This document shows, piece by piece, positions 6,704 through 13,805 of a DNA stretch of 13,805 nucleotides; positions within the stretch are counted from its first letter, which is position 1; every line of letters starts with the position of its first letter. The DNA is from an uncultured Eubacteriales bacterium (GTDB taxonomy: Bacteria > Bacillota > Clostridia > Oscillospirales > Oscillospiraceae): NCBI GenBank assembly GCA_900555795.1, contig USMP01000006.1, forward strand, positions 1-13,805, given 5' to 3'. A program made the position numbers and the translations under genes. A model generated the notes under the pieces. It saw only the letters and a program-made list of their open reading frames with translations, was not told where the DNA came from and made no database searches.

Positions 6704-6735
6704 GCAAGGTTTCTTTGGAGACCTTGCGCCTTTTT
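6700..6735 (+). terminator. Riboswitch-controlled terminator in the gcv leader
   Basis: An 11-bp perfect stem AGGCGCAAGGT (6700-6710)/ACCTTGCGCCT (6721-6731) has a ten-base loop and is followed by Ts (6732-6735). It lies between aptamer 2 and the first gene, so its formation would switch off the operon. Bases 6700-6701 also belong to the aptamer 2 P1 helix. Confidence 0.82.
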
Positions 6736-6792
6736 CTTATGCCTGCGGGGGCTGGTTTTCCCCGTTCTGAAAAAGTGAAGGAGGAAGAACCA

Positions 6793-9441
6793 ATGAGCCA
6801 GTTAAAGCGCACGCAACTCTATGAGGTCCATGTGGCGGCGGGGGCCGACATGGTGGATTTCGGCGGGTGGGAAATGCCCATCCAGTATCCCGACGGCATC
6901 GTGGCGGAGCACCTCTATACCCGCCACGCGTGCAGCCTCTTTGATGTGTCCCATATGGGCCGTCTCCTGGTGGAGGGAAAGGACCGGGTGGCCTTTCTCC
7001 AGCACGTCCTCTCCAGCAATGTGCTGGCCCTGGACATCAATCAGGCCCAGTACTGCATCATCCCCAACGAAAACGGCGGGGCCGTAGACGACGCCTATCT
7101 CTACAAGTTTGAGGAGGACCGGTTCCTCCTGGTGGTGAACGCGGCCAACACGGATAAGGATCTCCAGCACCTGTCCTCCGCCATCCAGGGCTACGACTGT
7201 ACCCTCACCAATATCACCGGCGACTATGCCGCCATCGCCGTCCAGGGACCCAAGTGCAAGGAGATTCTCTCTGTGCTCTCCGGGGGCGCGGCCATCACCG
7301 AGCCCATGAAAAATGCCCTGAACACCCTGACCTTCGAGGGCCGCCAGGTGCGGGTGGCGAAAACCGGCTATACCGGTGAGCCTCTGGGCTACGAGGTGTA
7401 CATCGCCAGCGGCGAGGCCGCCTGGCTGTGGAACCGGCTCCTGGAACTGGGGGCCCGGCCTGCGGGACTGGGCGCCCGGGATACCCTCCGCCTGGAGGCA
7501 GGCCTGCCCCTCTACGGCCACGAGATGGGCCTTGCCCCGGACGGTACGGAGATCCCCATTTTCGCAGTCCCCCTGGCCCGATTCGCCGTCAGCTTCTCCG
7601 ACCAGAAGGGGAACTATATTGGCCGGGAAGCCCTGCAGGGGCAGTACGCGGCCTTCCAGCGCATTATGAGCCGGGACTTTTCAGATCTCGCCCCCCTGCC
7701 CCGTCGGATCATGCCCATTACCCTGCTGGACCGGGGGGTGATGCGGGCCGGGATGCCGGTGTACCGGGGGGATACACCCATCGGCTTTGTCACCAGCGGT
7801 ACCATGGTGCCCTACTACCGCCACGAGGGGGAGGGCCTGGCCACCAGGATTCTGGACGACACCGCCAAGCGGGCCATCGGTCTTGCCTACCTCTCCAGCG
7901 ATACCCTGGAGGACGACGTGGTGGAGGTGGATGTCCGGGGCCGGCGGCTGCGGGCTGTGATTCCGCCCTACCACATGCGGGTGGATGCGCCTCCCTTTGC
8001 CAGGCCCATCCTCTACCAGAGTGATGCGGCTGCCGCCGCTCCGGAGGGGGGTGACCGGGCTCCCAAGGCCCTGGAACTGGTCCGGAAGGCCACGGAGAAC
8101 CACATCTGGCGTCAGAAGCGGTGCGTGAACCTGATCCCCTCGGAAAACAGCGCCAGCCGCGCCGTCCAGCTGCTGTGTGCCTCCGACCCCGCCTTCCGCT
8201 ACGCCGAGCACAAGAAGGTGAAATCCTTCTATGACCAGGACATTTTCTACTATCAGGGCACCAAGTTTATCGACCAGGTGGAGCAGCTGCTGGTGGAGCA
8301 GATGCGGGCCTATTTTGGCTGTGCCGAGGTGGAGACCCGGGTGGTCAGCGGCCAGATGAGCAATATGGCGGTGTTTTCCGCCCTTATGGACTGGAAAAAC
8401 CGCTTGGACCGCAAGCATGACATGAAGCGCCTGGGCTATGTCCTCAATAACCACATTATCAAGGGCGGCCATCTGTCCGCCCAGCCCATGGGCGCGCTCC
8501 ACGACTACATTGCCATTGACCCCGTCACCGAACGCCACGCCATTGTAAATTTCCCCGTCTGCAGGGACAATATCTATAAGATCGACGTGGAGGAGACCAA
8601 GAAGGTTATCGAGAAGTACCGGCCCGAACTCATCATCTTCGGCAAGAGCATGGTGCTCCACAGGGAGCCTGTGGCCGCCATCCGCCGCTTTGTGGACGAG
8701 GAGAAGATCCCCACAACCATCATGTACGACATGGCCCATGTGCTGGGCCTGGTGGGGGACTACTTCCAGAAGCCCTTTGAGGAGGGGGCGGAGATCGTCA
8801 CCGGCTCCACCCACAAGACGTTCTTTGGTCCCCAGCGGGGCGTGATCGGCGTGAACTACCGGAAGGATGAACTGAAGTACGGCCTGTGGGAGACCATTGA
8901 GTCCCGGGCGTTCCCCGGCAGTGTCTCCAACCACCACCTGGGTACCCAGTTGGGGCTGCTGATGGCCGCCTATGAGATGAATCAGTTTAAGGACGCGTAC
9001 CAGAAAAATATTGTGGAGAACGCCAAGCACTTCGCCAAAAGCCTGAAGGCCCAGGGCCTGGATGTGGCCGGAGACAGCGCGATTGATTACACCGAGACCC
9101 ACCAGGTGATCGTCTCCGTGGGCTACGGCGCCGGTCCCCAGGTGGCGGAGCAGTTGGAGGAGAACAATATCATCGTCAACTACCAGGCTACCCCCGAGGA
9201 GGAGGGCTTTACCGCCTCCGGCGCGCTGCGCATGGGCGTCAGCGAGATGACCCGCTTCGGCTTCGGCAAGGAGGACTTTGAGAGGCTGGCGGAACTGATG
9301 GCGGACTGCATCCTCAGAGGCAGAGATGTGTCCGGCGATGTGGAGAAGCTGCGTTCCGCCCACACAGAGATGCGCTACTGCTTCAGCGACGCGGAGATGG
9401 GCGAGGCCCTGGACCGCTTTGCTGCCCAAATCGGACTCTGA
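6793..9441 (+). CDS. gcvT: Fused aminomethyltransferase (GcvT) and serine hydroxymethyltransferase-like protein
   Basis: An 882-residue two-enzyme protein. Residues 1 to about 408 are a complete GcvT: MVDFGGWEMPIQYP, LFDVSHMGRL, GAVDDAYLY with the folate-binding Asp99/Asp100 pair, KTGYTGEPLGYEVYI, GARDTLRLEAGLPLYGHEM and IGFVTSGTMVP. GcvT takes the aminomethyl group from lipoylated GcvH, releases ammonia and makes 5,10-methylene-THF. Residues about 425-850 are a full-length but divergent PLP-dependent serine hydroxymethyltransferase domain: LIPSENSASRAV, YDMAHVLGLVGDYF, STHKTFFGPQRG with the PLP lysine Lys675, and SGALRMG with the carboxylate-binding arginine. It interconverts glycine and serine using the same folate. 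A 16-residue linker rich in Ala, Gly and Pro joins them. The start is the ATG eight bases after AAGGAGG (6778-6784); an in-frame ATG at 6511 lies inside the riboswitch and is rejected. No frameshift is needed, so the fusion is continuous in the sequence. Confidence 0.93.
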   Translation: MSQLKRTQLYEVHVAAGADMVDFGGWEMPIQYPDGIVAEHLYTRHACSLFDVSHMGRLLVEGKDRVAFLQHVLSSNVLALDINQAQYCIIPNENGGAVDDAYLYKFEEDRFLLVVNAANTDKDLQHLSSAIQGYDCTLTNITGDYAAIAVQGPKCKEILSVLSGGAAITEPMKNALNTLTFEGRQVRVAKTGYTGEPLGYEVYIASGEAAWLWNRLLELGARPAGLGARDTLRLEAGLPLYGHEMGLAPDGTEIPIFAVPLARFAVSFSDQKGNYIGREALQGQYAAFQRIMSRDFSDLAPLPRRIMPITLLDRGVMRAGMPVYRGDTPIGFVTSGTMVPYYRHEGEGLATRILDDTAKRAIGLAYLSSDTLEDDVVEVDVRGRRLRAVIPPYHMRVDAPPFARPILYQSDAAAAAPEGGDRAPKALELVRKATENHIWRQKRCVNLIPSENSASRAVQLLCASDPAFRYAEHKKVKSFYDQDIFYYQGTKFIDQVEQLLVEQMRAYFGCAEVETRVVSGQMSNMAVFSALMDWKNRLDRKHDMKRLGYVLNNHIIKGGHLSAQPMGALHDYIAIDPVTERHAIVNFPVCRDNIYKIDVEETKKVIEKYRPELIIFGKSMVLHREPVAAIRRFVDEEKIPTTIMYDMAHVLGLVGDYFQKPFEEGAEIVTGSTHKTFFGPQRGVIGVNYRKDELKYGLWETIESRAFPGSVSNHHLGTQLGLLMAAYEMNQFKDAYQKNIVENAKHFAKSLKAQGLDVAGDSAIDYTETHQVIVSVGYGAGPQVAEQLEENNIIVNYQATPEEEGFTASGALRMGVSEMTRFGFGKEDFERLAELMADCILRGRDVSGDVEKLRSAHTEMRYCFSDAEMGEALDRFAAQIGL

Positions 9442-9513
9442 TCCCCGCTGCTCCAGCAACCGACAGGCAATTCCCCAATCTAAAATATACAATAATAAAG
9501 TGGAGGTATCACC

Positions 9514-9954
9514 ATGAACTATCCTGCTGCGTTGAAGTATTCCAAGTCCCACGAGTGGGTGAAGGAGGAGGACGGCGTGATGGTGATCGGCATCACGGAT
9601 TTCGCCCAGGACGCCCTGGGGGACGTGGTGTTCATCAACCTGCCCCAGGAGGGGGACCCTGTCACCGCCGGGGACTCCCTGGGCGATGTGGTGTTCGTCA
9701 ATCTCCCCGCCGAGGGGGACAGCGTTACCGCCGGCGAGCCCTTTGGCGATGTGGAGTCCGTGAAGGCTGTATCTGACCTGGTGTGTCCCGTCACCGGCGT
9801 GATCTGCGCCGTCAACGAGGACCTGGTCGACTCCCCTGAGAACCTGAACAGCGACCCCTACGGGGCCTGGATCATCAAAGTGGAGAGCGTCACCGCCACG
9901 GAGGAACTGCTGGACGCCGCCGACTATGAGGCTTTCTGCGCCGAGGAGGGCTGA
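9514..9954 (+). CDS. gcvH: Glycine cleavage system H protein with internal duplication
   Basis: A 146-residue lipoyl carrier that shuttles the aminomethyl group from GcvP to GcvT. It begins with the typical KYSKSHEWV and IGITDFAQDALGDVVF, has the lipoylation motif ESVKAVSD with Lys84, and ends with DSPENLNSDPYGAWIIKV. The usual length is about 125-130 residues with the lysine near 63. The excess is explained by a 21-residue tandem repeat, residues 36-56 and 57-77, inserted just ahead of the lipoyl hairpin. GGAGG (9502-9506) lies seven bases before the ATG, and a 72-base gap without a hairpin separates it from the fusion gene. The GcvPA start follows two bases after its stop, so translation is probably coupled. 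Confidence 0.93.
   Translation: MNYPAALKYSKSHEWVKEEDGVMVIGITDFAQDALGDVVFINLPQEGDPVTAGDSLGDVVFVNLPAEGDSVTAGEPFGDVESVKAVSDLVCPVTGVICAVNEDLVDSPENLNSDPYGAWIIKVESVTATEELLDAADYEAFCAEEG
9616..9741 (+). repeat. In-frame 63-bp tandem duplication inside gcvH
   Basis: Unit 1 (9616-9678) encodes LGDVVFINLPQEGDPVTAGDS and unit 2 (9679-9741) encodes a near copy ending VTAGEP. By direct comparison 48 of 63 bases agree, with several silent differences, so the copies have diverged and are not a recent slip. Unit 2, followed by FGDVESVK, matches the normal GcvH sequence better than unit 1 does at its end. Confidence 0.9.
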
Positions 9955-9956
9955 GC

Positions 9957-11276
9957 ATGGGAAGCTACATTCCCTCCACCCTGGCCCAGCGGCAGGAGAT
10001 GCTGGCGGCCATCGGCATGGGCGGTTTCCGGGAACTGTACCGGGACGTCCCTGAGAGCGTGTATCTGGATCGGCCTCTGGATCTGCCCGCCGGCATGAGC
10101 GAACTGGAGGTGAGCAGGGCGGTCAGCGCCATGGCGGCGAAAAACCGGGTGTTTGACACCGTCCTCCGGGGCGCTGGGGCCTATGACCACTACATCCCCA
10201 GTATTGTCAAGTATATCCCCGCCAAGGAGGAGTTTCTCACCGCCTACACCCCCTACCAGGCGGAGATGAGCCAGGGCATCCTTCAGTCCATTTTTGAATA
10301 TCAGACCATGATCTGCGAACTGACAGGGATGGACGTGTCCAACGCCTCCGTCTACGACGGGGCCACCGCCGCCGCCGAGGCCGCCGCCATGTGCCGGGAC
10401 CGGAAACGCCGCGTGACGCTGGTTTCCGCCGCCGCTCACCCGGATACTATCCGTACCATCCGCACCTACTGCTACGGCACCGGGGATGAGTTGCGCATCG
10501 TGCCGGTGCGGGATGGCAGGACGGACCTGGACGCTCTACGGGAACTACTGACCGCCGATGTGGCCTCCTTCTACCTCCAGCAGCCCAATTTCTTCGGCCT
10601 CTTTGAGGACGCCCAGGCCGCCGGGGAGTTGGTTCACGCCGCCGGCGCCATGTACGTCATGGGCTGCGATCCCATCGCCCTGGCCATTATGAAGACGCCC
10701 CGGGACTGCGGAGCGGATGTGGCGGTGGGAGAGGGCCAGAGTCTGGGCATGCCCCTGGGCTTCGGCGGCCCCTATCTGGGCTACATGGCCACCACCGCCA
10801 AGCACATGCGCCGCCTTCCCGGCCGCATCGTGGGGGAGACGGTGGACAGCCGCGGGGAGCGGGCCTTTGTCCTCTCTCTCCAGGCCCGGGAGCAGCATAT
10901 CCGCAGGGAGAAGGCCAGCAGCAACATCTGCTCCAACCAGGCCCTCTGCGCCCTGACCGCCGCCGTATACATGTCCGCCATGGGTCCCGCCGGCATGGCC
11001 GAGGCTGCCCGCCAGTCCATGGCCAAGGCCCACTACCTGGCGAAAAAACTCTGCGCTATTCCCGGCGTCAAGCTGCGCCATGAGGGGAATTTCTTCCAGG
11101 AGTTTGTCACGGAACTGCCCCGGGCTGATACGGCGCTGGCGGCGCTGGAGGAGGCGGGCATCCTGGGCGGCCTCCCCTTGGCGGACGGCGGTGTGCTCTG
11201 GTGTGCCACGGAGAAGGTGGCCCGGACGGAACTGGACCGGGCCGCGGAGATTGTGAAGGAGGTGCTGGCGAAATGA
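9957..11276 (+). CDS. gcvPA: Glycine dehydrogenase (decarboxylating) subunit 1
   Basis: A 439-residue protein matching the N-terminal half of glycine decarboxylase, the form split in two in Firmicutes. Seen features: YIPSTLAQRQEMLAAIG at the start, YDHYIPSIVKYIPAKEEFLTAYTPYQAEMSQG (about residues 77-108), YDGATAAAEAAAM and the GEGQSLGMPLGFGGPYLGYMAT region. With subunit 2 it forms the PLP enzyme that decarboxylates glycine and passes the aminomethyl group to the lipoyl arm of GcvH. The half itself lacks the PLP lysine, as expected. The length is normal. GAGGAGGG (9943-9950), six bases upstream inside the gcvH end, sets the start, and the gene overlaps gcvPB by four bases (ATGA). Confidence 0.94.
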   Translation: MGSYIPSTLAQRQEMLAAIGMGGFRELYRDVPESVYLDRPLDLPAGMSELEVSRAVSAMAAKNRVFDTVLRGAGAYDHYIPSIVKYIPAKEEFLTAYTPYQAEMSQGILQSIFEYQTMICELTGMDVSNASVYDGATAAAEAAAMCRDRKRRVTLVSAAAHPDTIRTIRTYCYGTGDELRIVPVRDGRTDLDALRELLTADVASFYLQQPNFFGLFEDAQAAGELVHAAGAMYVMGCDPIALAIMKTPRDCGADVAVGEGQSLGMPLGFGGPYLGYMATTAKHMRRLPGRIVGETVDSRGERAFVLSLQAREQHIRREKASSNICSNQALCALTAAVYMSAMGPAGMAEAARQSMAKAHYLAKKLCAIPGVKLRHEGNFFQEFVTELPRADTALAALEEAGILGGLPLADGGVLWCATEKVARTELDRAAEIVKEVLAK

Positions 11277-12349
11277 AGCTGATCTTTGAAAAGAGCGTCC
11301 CCGGCCGCGCCATGAGCCTCCTGCCGCCCTGCGATGTGGAGACGGTGGAACTGCCCCGGGATCTGGCCCGCTCCAACGCCCCCCGGCTGCCGGAGGTGAG
11401 CGAGACGGATCTGTCCCGCCACTATACCCAGTTAAATCAGCACGTCCACGGCGTGAACTGCGGCTTTTACCCCCTGGGCTCCTGCACCATGAAGTACAAC
11501 CCCCGGGTGGATGAGGAACTGGCCGCGCTGCCAGGCTTCACCGGCGTCCACCCGCTGGCTCCCGCCGGCGCGGCGGAGGGCTGCCGGGAGGTGCTGGATA
11601 CCGCCCGGCGGTACTTCTGTGAGATCACCGGCATGGACGATATGACCTTCCAGCCCGCTGCCGGGGCTCACGGGGAGTTTACCGGGGTGCTACTCATAAA
11701 GCAGTACCACGATCACCGGGGCGACCGGAAACGCACCAAGATTATTGTTCCCGACTCCGCCCACGGCACCAATCCCGCCACTGCCGCCATGTGCGGCTAC
11801 GAGGTGGTGAATATCGCCTCCGCCCCCGACGGCTGCGTGGACCTGGACGCGCTGCGCTCCGCCCTGGGGGAGGACACCGCAGGGCTGATGCTGACCAACC
11901 CCAACACCGTGGGTATTTTTGATCCCAACATTCTGGAGATCACCCGCCTAGTTCACGAGGCTGGTGGCCTCTGCTACTACGACGGGGCCAACCTCAACGC
12001 CGTTATGGGTGTGGTCCGCCCCGGAGACATGGGCTTTGACTGCATCCATCTCAATCTGCACAAGACCTTCGCCACGCCCCACGGCGGCGGCGGCCCCGGC
12101 AGCGGCGCGGTGGGCTGCAAGGCGCTTCTGGCGCCCTATCTGCCCGGCTCCGCGCTGGGCGGCGGCGGCGGGGCGCAGTCCATCGGCCAGGTGCGCGCCT
12201 TCCACGCCAATTTCCTGGTGGTGGTGCGGGCGCTGGCCTACCTGCTCACCCTGGGCAATACCGGGGTGCGCCAGGCCGCCGAGGGCGCGGTGCTCAATGC
12301 CAACTACCTCAAGCACCGGCTGGAGGCTGCGGGCTATTCCTCCGCCTAT
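11273..12349 (+). CDS. gcvPB: Glycine dehydrogenase (decarboxylating) subunit 2, C-terminally cut off
   Basis: About 357 residues of the PLP-carrying half of split glycine decarboxylase. Motifs: GVNCGFYPLGSCTMKYNP (about residues 60-77), DDMTFQPAAGAHGEFTG, PDSAHGTNPATAAMCGYEV, LTNPNTVGIFD, YYDGANLNAVMGVVRPGDMGFD, LNLHKTFATPHGGGGPGSG with PLP lysine Lys264, and the C-terminal-domain stretch NANYLKHRL. AAGGAGG (11256-11262) lies ten bases before the ATG. Normal length is about 480-490 residues, so about 125 C-terminal residues are missing. At Gly354-Tyr359 the frame passes without interruption into an M16 protease. Nothing in glycine cleavage calls for such a partner, and codon use changes there, so this is a truncated gene at a junction, not a real fusion. 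The expected lipoamide dehydrogenase gene is not seen. Confidence 0.92.
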
Positions 12350-12352
12350 GCG
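12331..12352. other. Right chimeric junction: gcvPB joined in frame to an M16 protease gene
   Basis: The codons for GYSSAY (12332-12349) fit both sides: they can follow GcvPB NANYLKHRLEAAG, and they are also the usual lead into the M16 stretch ALFGTKYGSID. Upstream codons are strongly GC-ending; downstream ones include many with T or A in third position. One protein lacks its end and the other its start exactly here. As at the left junction, a short shared k-mer is the likely cause. Confidence 0.75.
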
Positions 12353-13498
12353 TTGTTTGGCACGAAATACGGCTCGATCGACACACGCTTCAAGCGCAGC
12401 GACGAGGCGGATTTTACAGAGGTGCCAGAGGGCATCGCGCATTTTTTGGAGCACAAGCTCTTTGAAAGCGAGGATCTGGACGCCTTTGCCCGCTATGCAA
12501 AAACAGGCGCGTCCGCCAATGCGTATACGTCGTTTGAGCGCACCTGCTATCTTTTCTCCTGCGCGGGTAATTTTAAGGCGTCGCTGGAGATTTTGCTGGA
12601 TTTTGTGCAGTCGCCTTATTTTACGGAACAGACCGTGCAGAAGGAGCAGGGCATCATCGGGCAGGAAATCCGAATGTATCAAGATGAGCCGAACTGGCAG
12701 GTGATGTTCAACTGCCTCAGGGCGCTCTACAAGGTGCACCCCGTGCGTATCGACATCGCGGGAACGATCGATTCTATTTCGCATATTACGGCGGATCTTC
12801 TCTACCGCTGCTACCGCATATTTTATAACCTCCACAATATGGCGCTTGCCGTTGCTGGCAATGTGACGGTGAACGAGGTGCTCGAAGTGGCGGACCGGCT
12901 GCTGAAACCTGCGGATGCTCTCTCCATTGAGCGCAATTTCCCGGATGAGCCGGCAAAGCCCGTGCAGCCCTTTATCGAGCAAACGCTTGATGTGGGCGCG
13001 CCGCTTTTCATGCTTGGCTTTAAGGAAACGCCGGAGCGCCCCTTGCGCGAACAGCTTCAAACGAATGTTTTGCTTGAAATGCTGGCGGGAAATACCTCCC
13101 CGCTTTATCGCAGGTTGTTTGACGAGGGGCTCATCAACACGCAGTTCGGCGCGGAGTATTTCCACGGCTACGGCTATGCGAGCGTTTTGTTCTCCGGTGA
13201 GTCGAAGGACCCACAGAAGGTCGCGCAGGAGATCCATGCGGAAATTGAGCGGGCGCGCCGCGAAGGGCTGGACAAGGCGTCGTTTGAACGCGCGCGCCGC
13301 AAGCTCTATGGGCGCGTTGTGATGGCGTTTAATGATATTGATGAGCTTGCCAATGAGATGATTTCAGCTGAATTCCGCAGCGGAGGGCTGTTTGACGAGG
13401 CGGAGCTGCTGCGGGAAATCACGCTCGATGAAATCGCACAGCGGCTGGAAACGACGCTCCAAAGAGAATACAGTGCACTGTCTGTTGTAAAAGCTTGA
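12332..13498 (+). CDS. M16 family zinc peptidase (YmfH-like), N-terminally cut off
   Basis: About 388 residues of a pitrilysin/insulinase-family protein closest in pattern to Firmicutes YmfH. The inverted zinc motif HxxEH is intact as HFLEH (12440-12454), with the third ligand probably the Glu of IIGQEIRMYQDEP (codon at 12665). Other family stretches are GTKYGSIDTRF, SANAYTSFERTCYLFSC, HNMALAVAGNV and the second-domain LLEMLAGNTSPLYRRLFDEGLI. Usual length is about 425, so some 35-40 N-terminal residues including the start codon are lost at the junction. YmfH-type proteins are often encoded beside a second M16 gene lacking zinc residues; that neighbour would have been upstream and is not here. 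Composition is lower in GC than the gcv operon. The precise role of this family in the cell is unclear. Confidence 0.88.
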   Translation, partial: GYSSAYALFGTKYGSIDTRFKRSDEADFTEVPEGIAHFLEHKLFESEDLDAFARYAKTGASANAYTSFERTCYLFSCAGNFKASLEILLDFVQSPYFTEQTVQKEQGIIGQEIRMYQDEPNWQVMFNCLRALYKVHPVRIDIAGTIDSISHITADLLYRCYRIFYNLHNMALAVAGNVTVNEVLEVADRLLKPADALSIERNFPDEPAKPVQPFIEQTLDVGAPLFMLGFKETPERPLREQLQTNVLLEMLAGNTSPLYRRLFDEGLINTQFGAEYFHGYGYASVLFSGESKDPQKVAQEIHAEIERARREGLDKASFERARRKLYGRVVMAFNDIDELANEMISAEFRSGGLFDEAELLREITLDEIAQRLETTLQREYSALSVVKA

Positions 13499-13617
13499 AT
13501 TCCTTTTCAAACTGTGTTTTGTGCTTTTCAAGCATCGTGTCTGCCCACAATTTTCACTTTGCTAAAACTGCACAATTCCACGGCCGGGAGTAAGAAAGGA
13601 ATGCTCAGGCGCATAAC

Positions 13618-13637
13618 AAGGCCGCTCAGGCGGCTTT
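13618..13637 (+). terminator. Possible weak terminator after the M16 gene
   Basis: AAGGCCGC (13618-13625) pairs with GCGGCTTT (13630-13637), including one G-U pair, around a TCAG loop. Only three Ts follow the stem core, so termination would be weak. It lies in the 237-base gap between the M16 stop and the next gene; the rest of the gap upstream (13499-13617) shows nothing I recognise. Confidence 0.4.
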
Positions 13638-13674
13638 ACATAGAAAAATAGTTTCTTATTTGTAGGAAAACGTT

Positions 13675-13680
13675 TATAAT
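13675..13680 (+). promoter_or_regulatory. Probable -10 box of the promoter for the last gene
   Basis: A perfect TATAAT lies 56 bases before the start codon in an AT-rich stretch. The -35 region is poor: TTCTTA at 13653-13658 with a 16-base spacer is the best I find, so the promoter may need an activator or the call may be wrong. Confidence 0.4.
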
Positions 13681-13735
13681 TTAGAAACAGAATCCCGTTA
13701 AAATAAAAGAACGATCACGCAAAGGAGAGCTTACA

Positions 13736-13805
13736 ATGCATGACTTCACAGTGGTGGAGTTCCCAAAGCTTGGGTGGAGCTTTAATGTTCCTTCCATCTT
13801 GGCGG
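13736..13805 (+). CDS. lgt: Probable prolipoprotein diacylglyceryl transferase, N-terminus only
   Basis: The first 23 codons of a gene that runs off the right edge. The reading MHDFTVVEFPKLGWSFNVPS resembles the start of Lgt, where an xxFPxLGxxF segment precedes the first membrane helix. Lgt attaches diacylglycerol to the lipobox cysteine of lipoproteins in the membrane. AAAGGAG (13721-13727) sits eight bases before the ATG, so a real start is well supported even if the name is not. I recall lgt near M16 genes in several Clostridia, which fits. Too short for a firm call. Confidence 0.5.
   Translation, partial: MHDFTVVEFPKLGWSFNVPSILA

Noticed and set aside
6511..6792. A 94-residue N-terminal extension of GcvT from the upstream in-frame ATG
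   Set aside because: The extension is riboswitch and terminator sequence; the ATG at 6793 has an ideal AAGGAGG and matches where GcvT proteins begin.
4944..6812. A 622-codon open frame on the - strand opposite the transporter and riboswitch
   Set aside because: It is a shadow of GC-rich coding sequence: low-complexity His/Gly/Gln-rich translation, no family motifs, and it crosses a promoter and riboswitch.
7681..9552. A 623-codon open frame on the - strand opposite gcvT-SHMT
   Set aside because: Antisense of a confidently identified enzyme; the translation has no recognisable domain and reflects third-position GC bias.
1..13805. CRISPR arrays, tRNA or rRNA genes, transposases, phage genes
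   Set aside because: I looked for regular spaced repeats, cloverleaf sequences and mobile-element proteins and saw none.

Overview
The window looks like a contig from a gut-type Clostridia bacterium, probably assembled from a metagenome. The Firmicutes signs are the glycine decarboxylase split into two subunits (GcvPA and GcvPB), a tandem glycine riboswitch, strong AAGGAGG-type ribosome binding sites and TTGACA promoters. The GC-rich core would suit a high-GC Oscillospiraceae-like lineage, but that placement is inference. The two ends look foreign to the core. Bases 1 to about 607 are an antisense piece of pyruvate carboxylase, and bases from about 12,331 to the end hold an M16 (YmfH-like) protease and the start of a probable lgt gene. 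Both ends are visibly poorer in GC than the core (sampled 60-base lines count 42% GC at each end, against 68 to 75% in the core). Each joins the core inside a gene at a short shared stretch, so the window is best read as three segments, probably an assembly chimera.

Core part 1 (about 590 to 2,325) is the C-terminal part of an M20 amidohydrolase, overlapped by four bases by an S66 LD-carboxypeptidase-like gene. These are followed by a terminator, a multi-hairpin non-coding region and a second very strong hairpin terminator.

Core part 2 (2,667 to 6,401) is a leftward GntR/FCD regulator facing a rightward pair, a type B carboxylesterase and a YfcC/DcuC-type membrane carrier. Both promoters can be read in the 215-base gap, and a perfect palindrome covers the -35 box of the regulator. 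This is probably a regulator-controlled module for uptake and hydrolysis of an unknown ester or amide compound.

Core part 3 (6,426 to about 12,350) is a glycine cleavage operon. Its order is promoter, tandem glycine riboswitch, terminator, a GcvT fused to a divergent serine hydroxymethyltransferase domain, GcvH, GcvPA and GcvPB (cut off at its C-terminus by the right junction). No lipoamide dehydrogenase gene is present. The fusion puts the enzyme that makes 5,10-methylene-THF from glycine on the same chain as one that can use it to make serine. GcvH carries an unusual in-frame 21-residue tandem duplication just before its lipoylation site.

The most interesting observations are the GcvT-SHMT fusion, the GcvH duplication and the structured intergenic RNA-like element at 2,452 to 2,581. 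The main caution is the two chimeric junctions.
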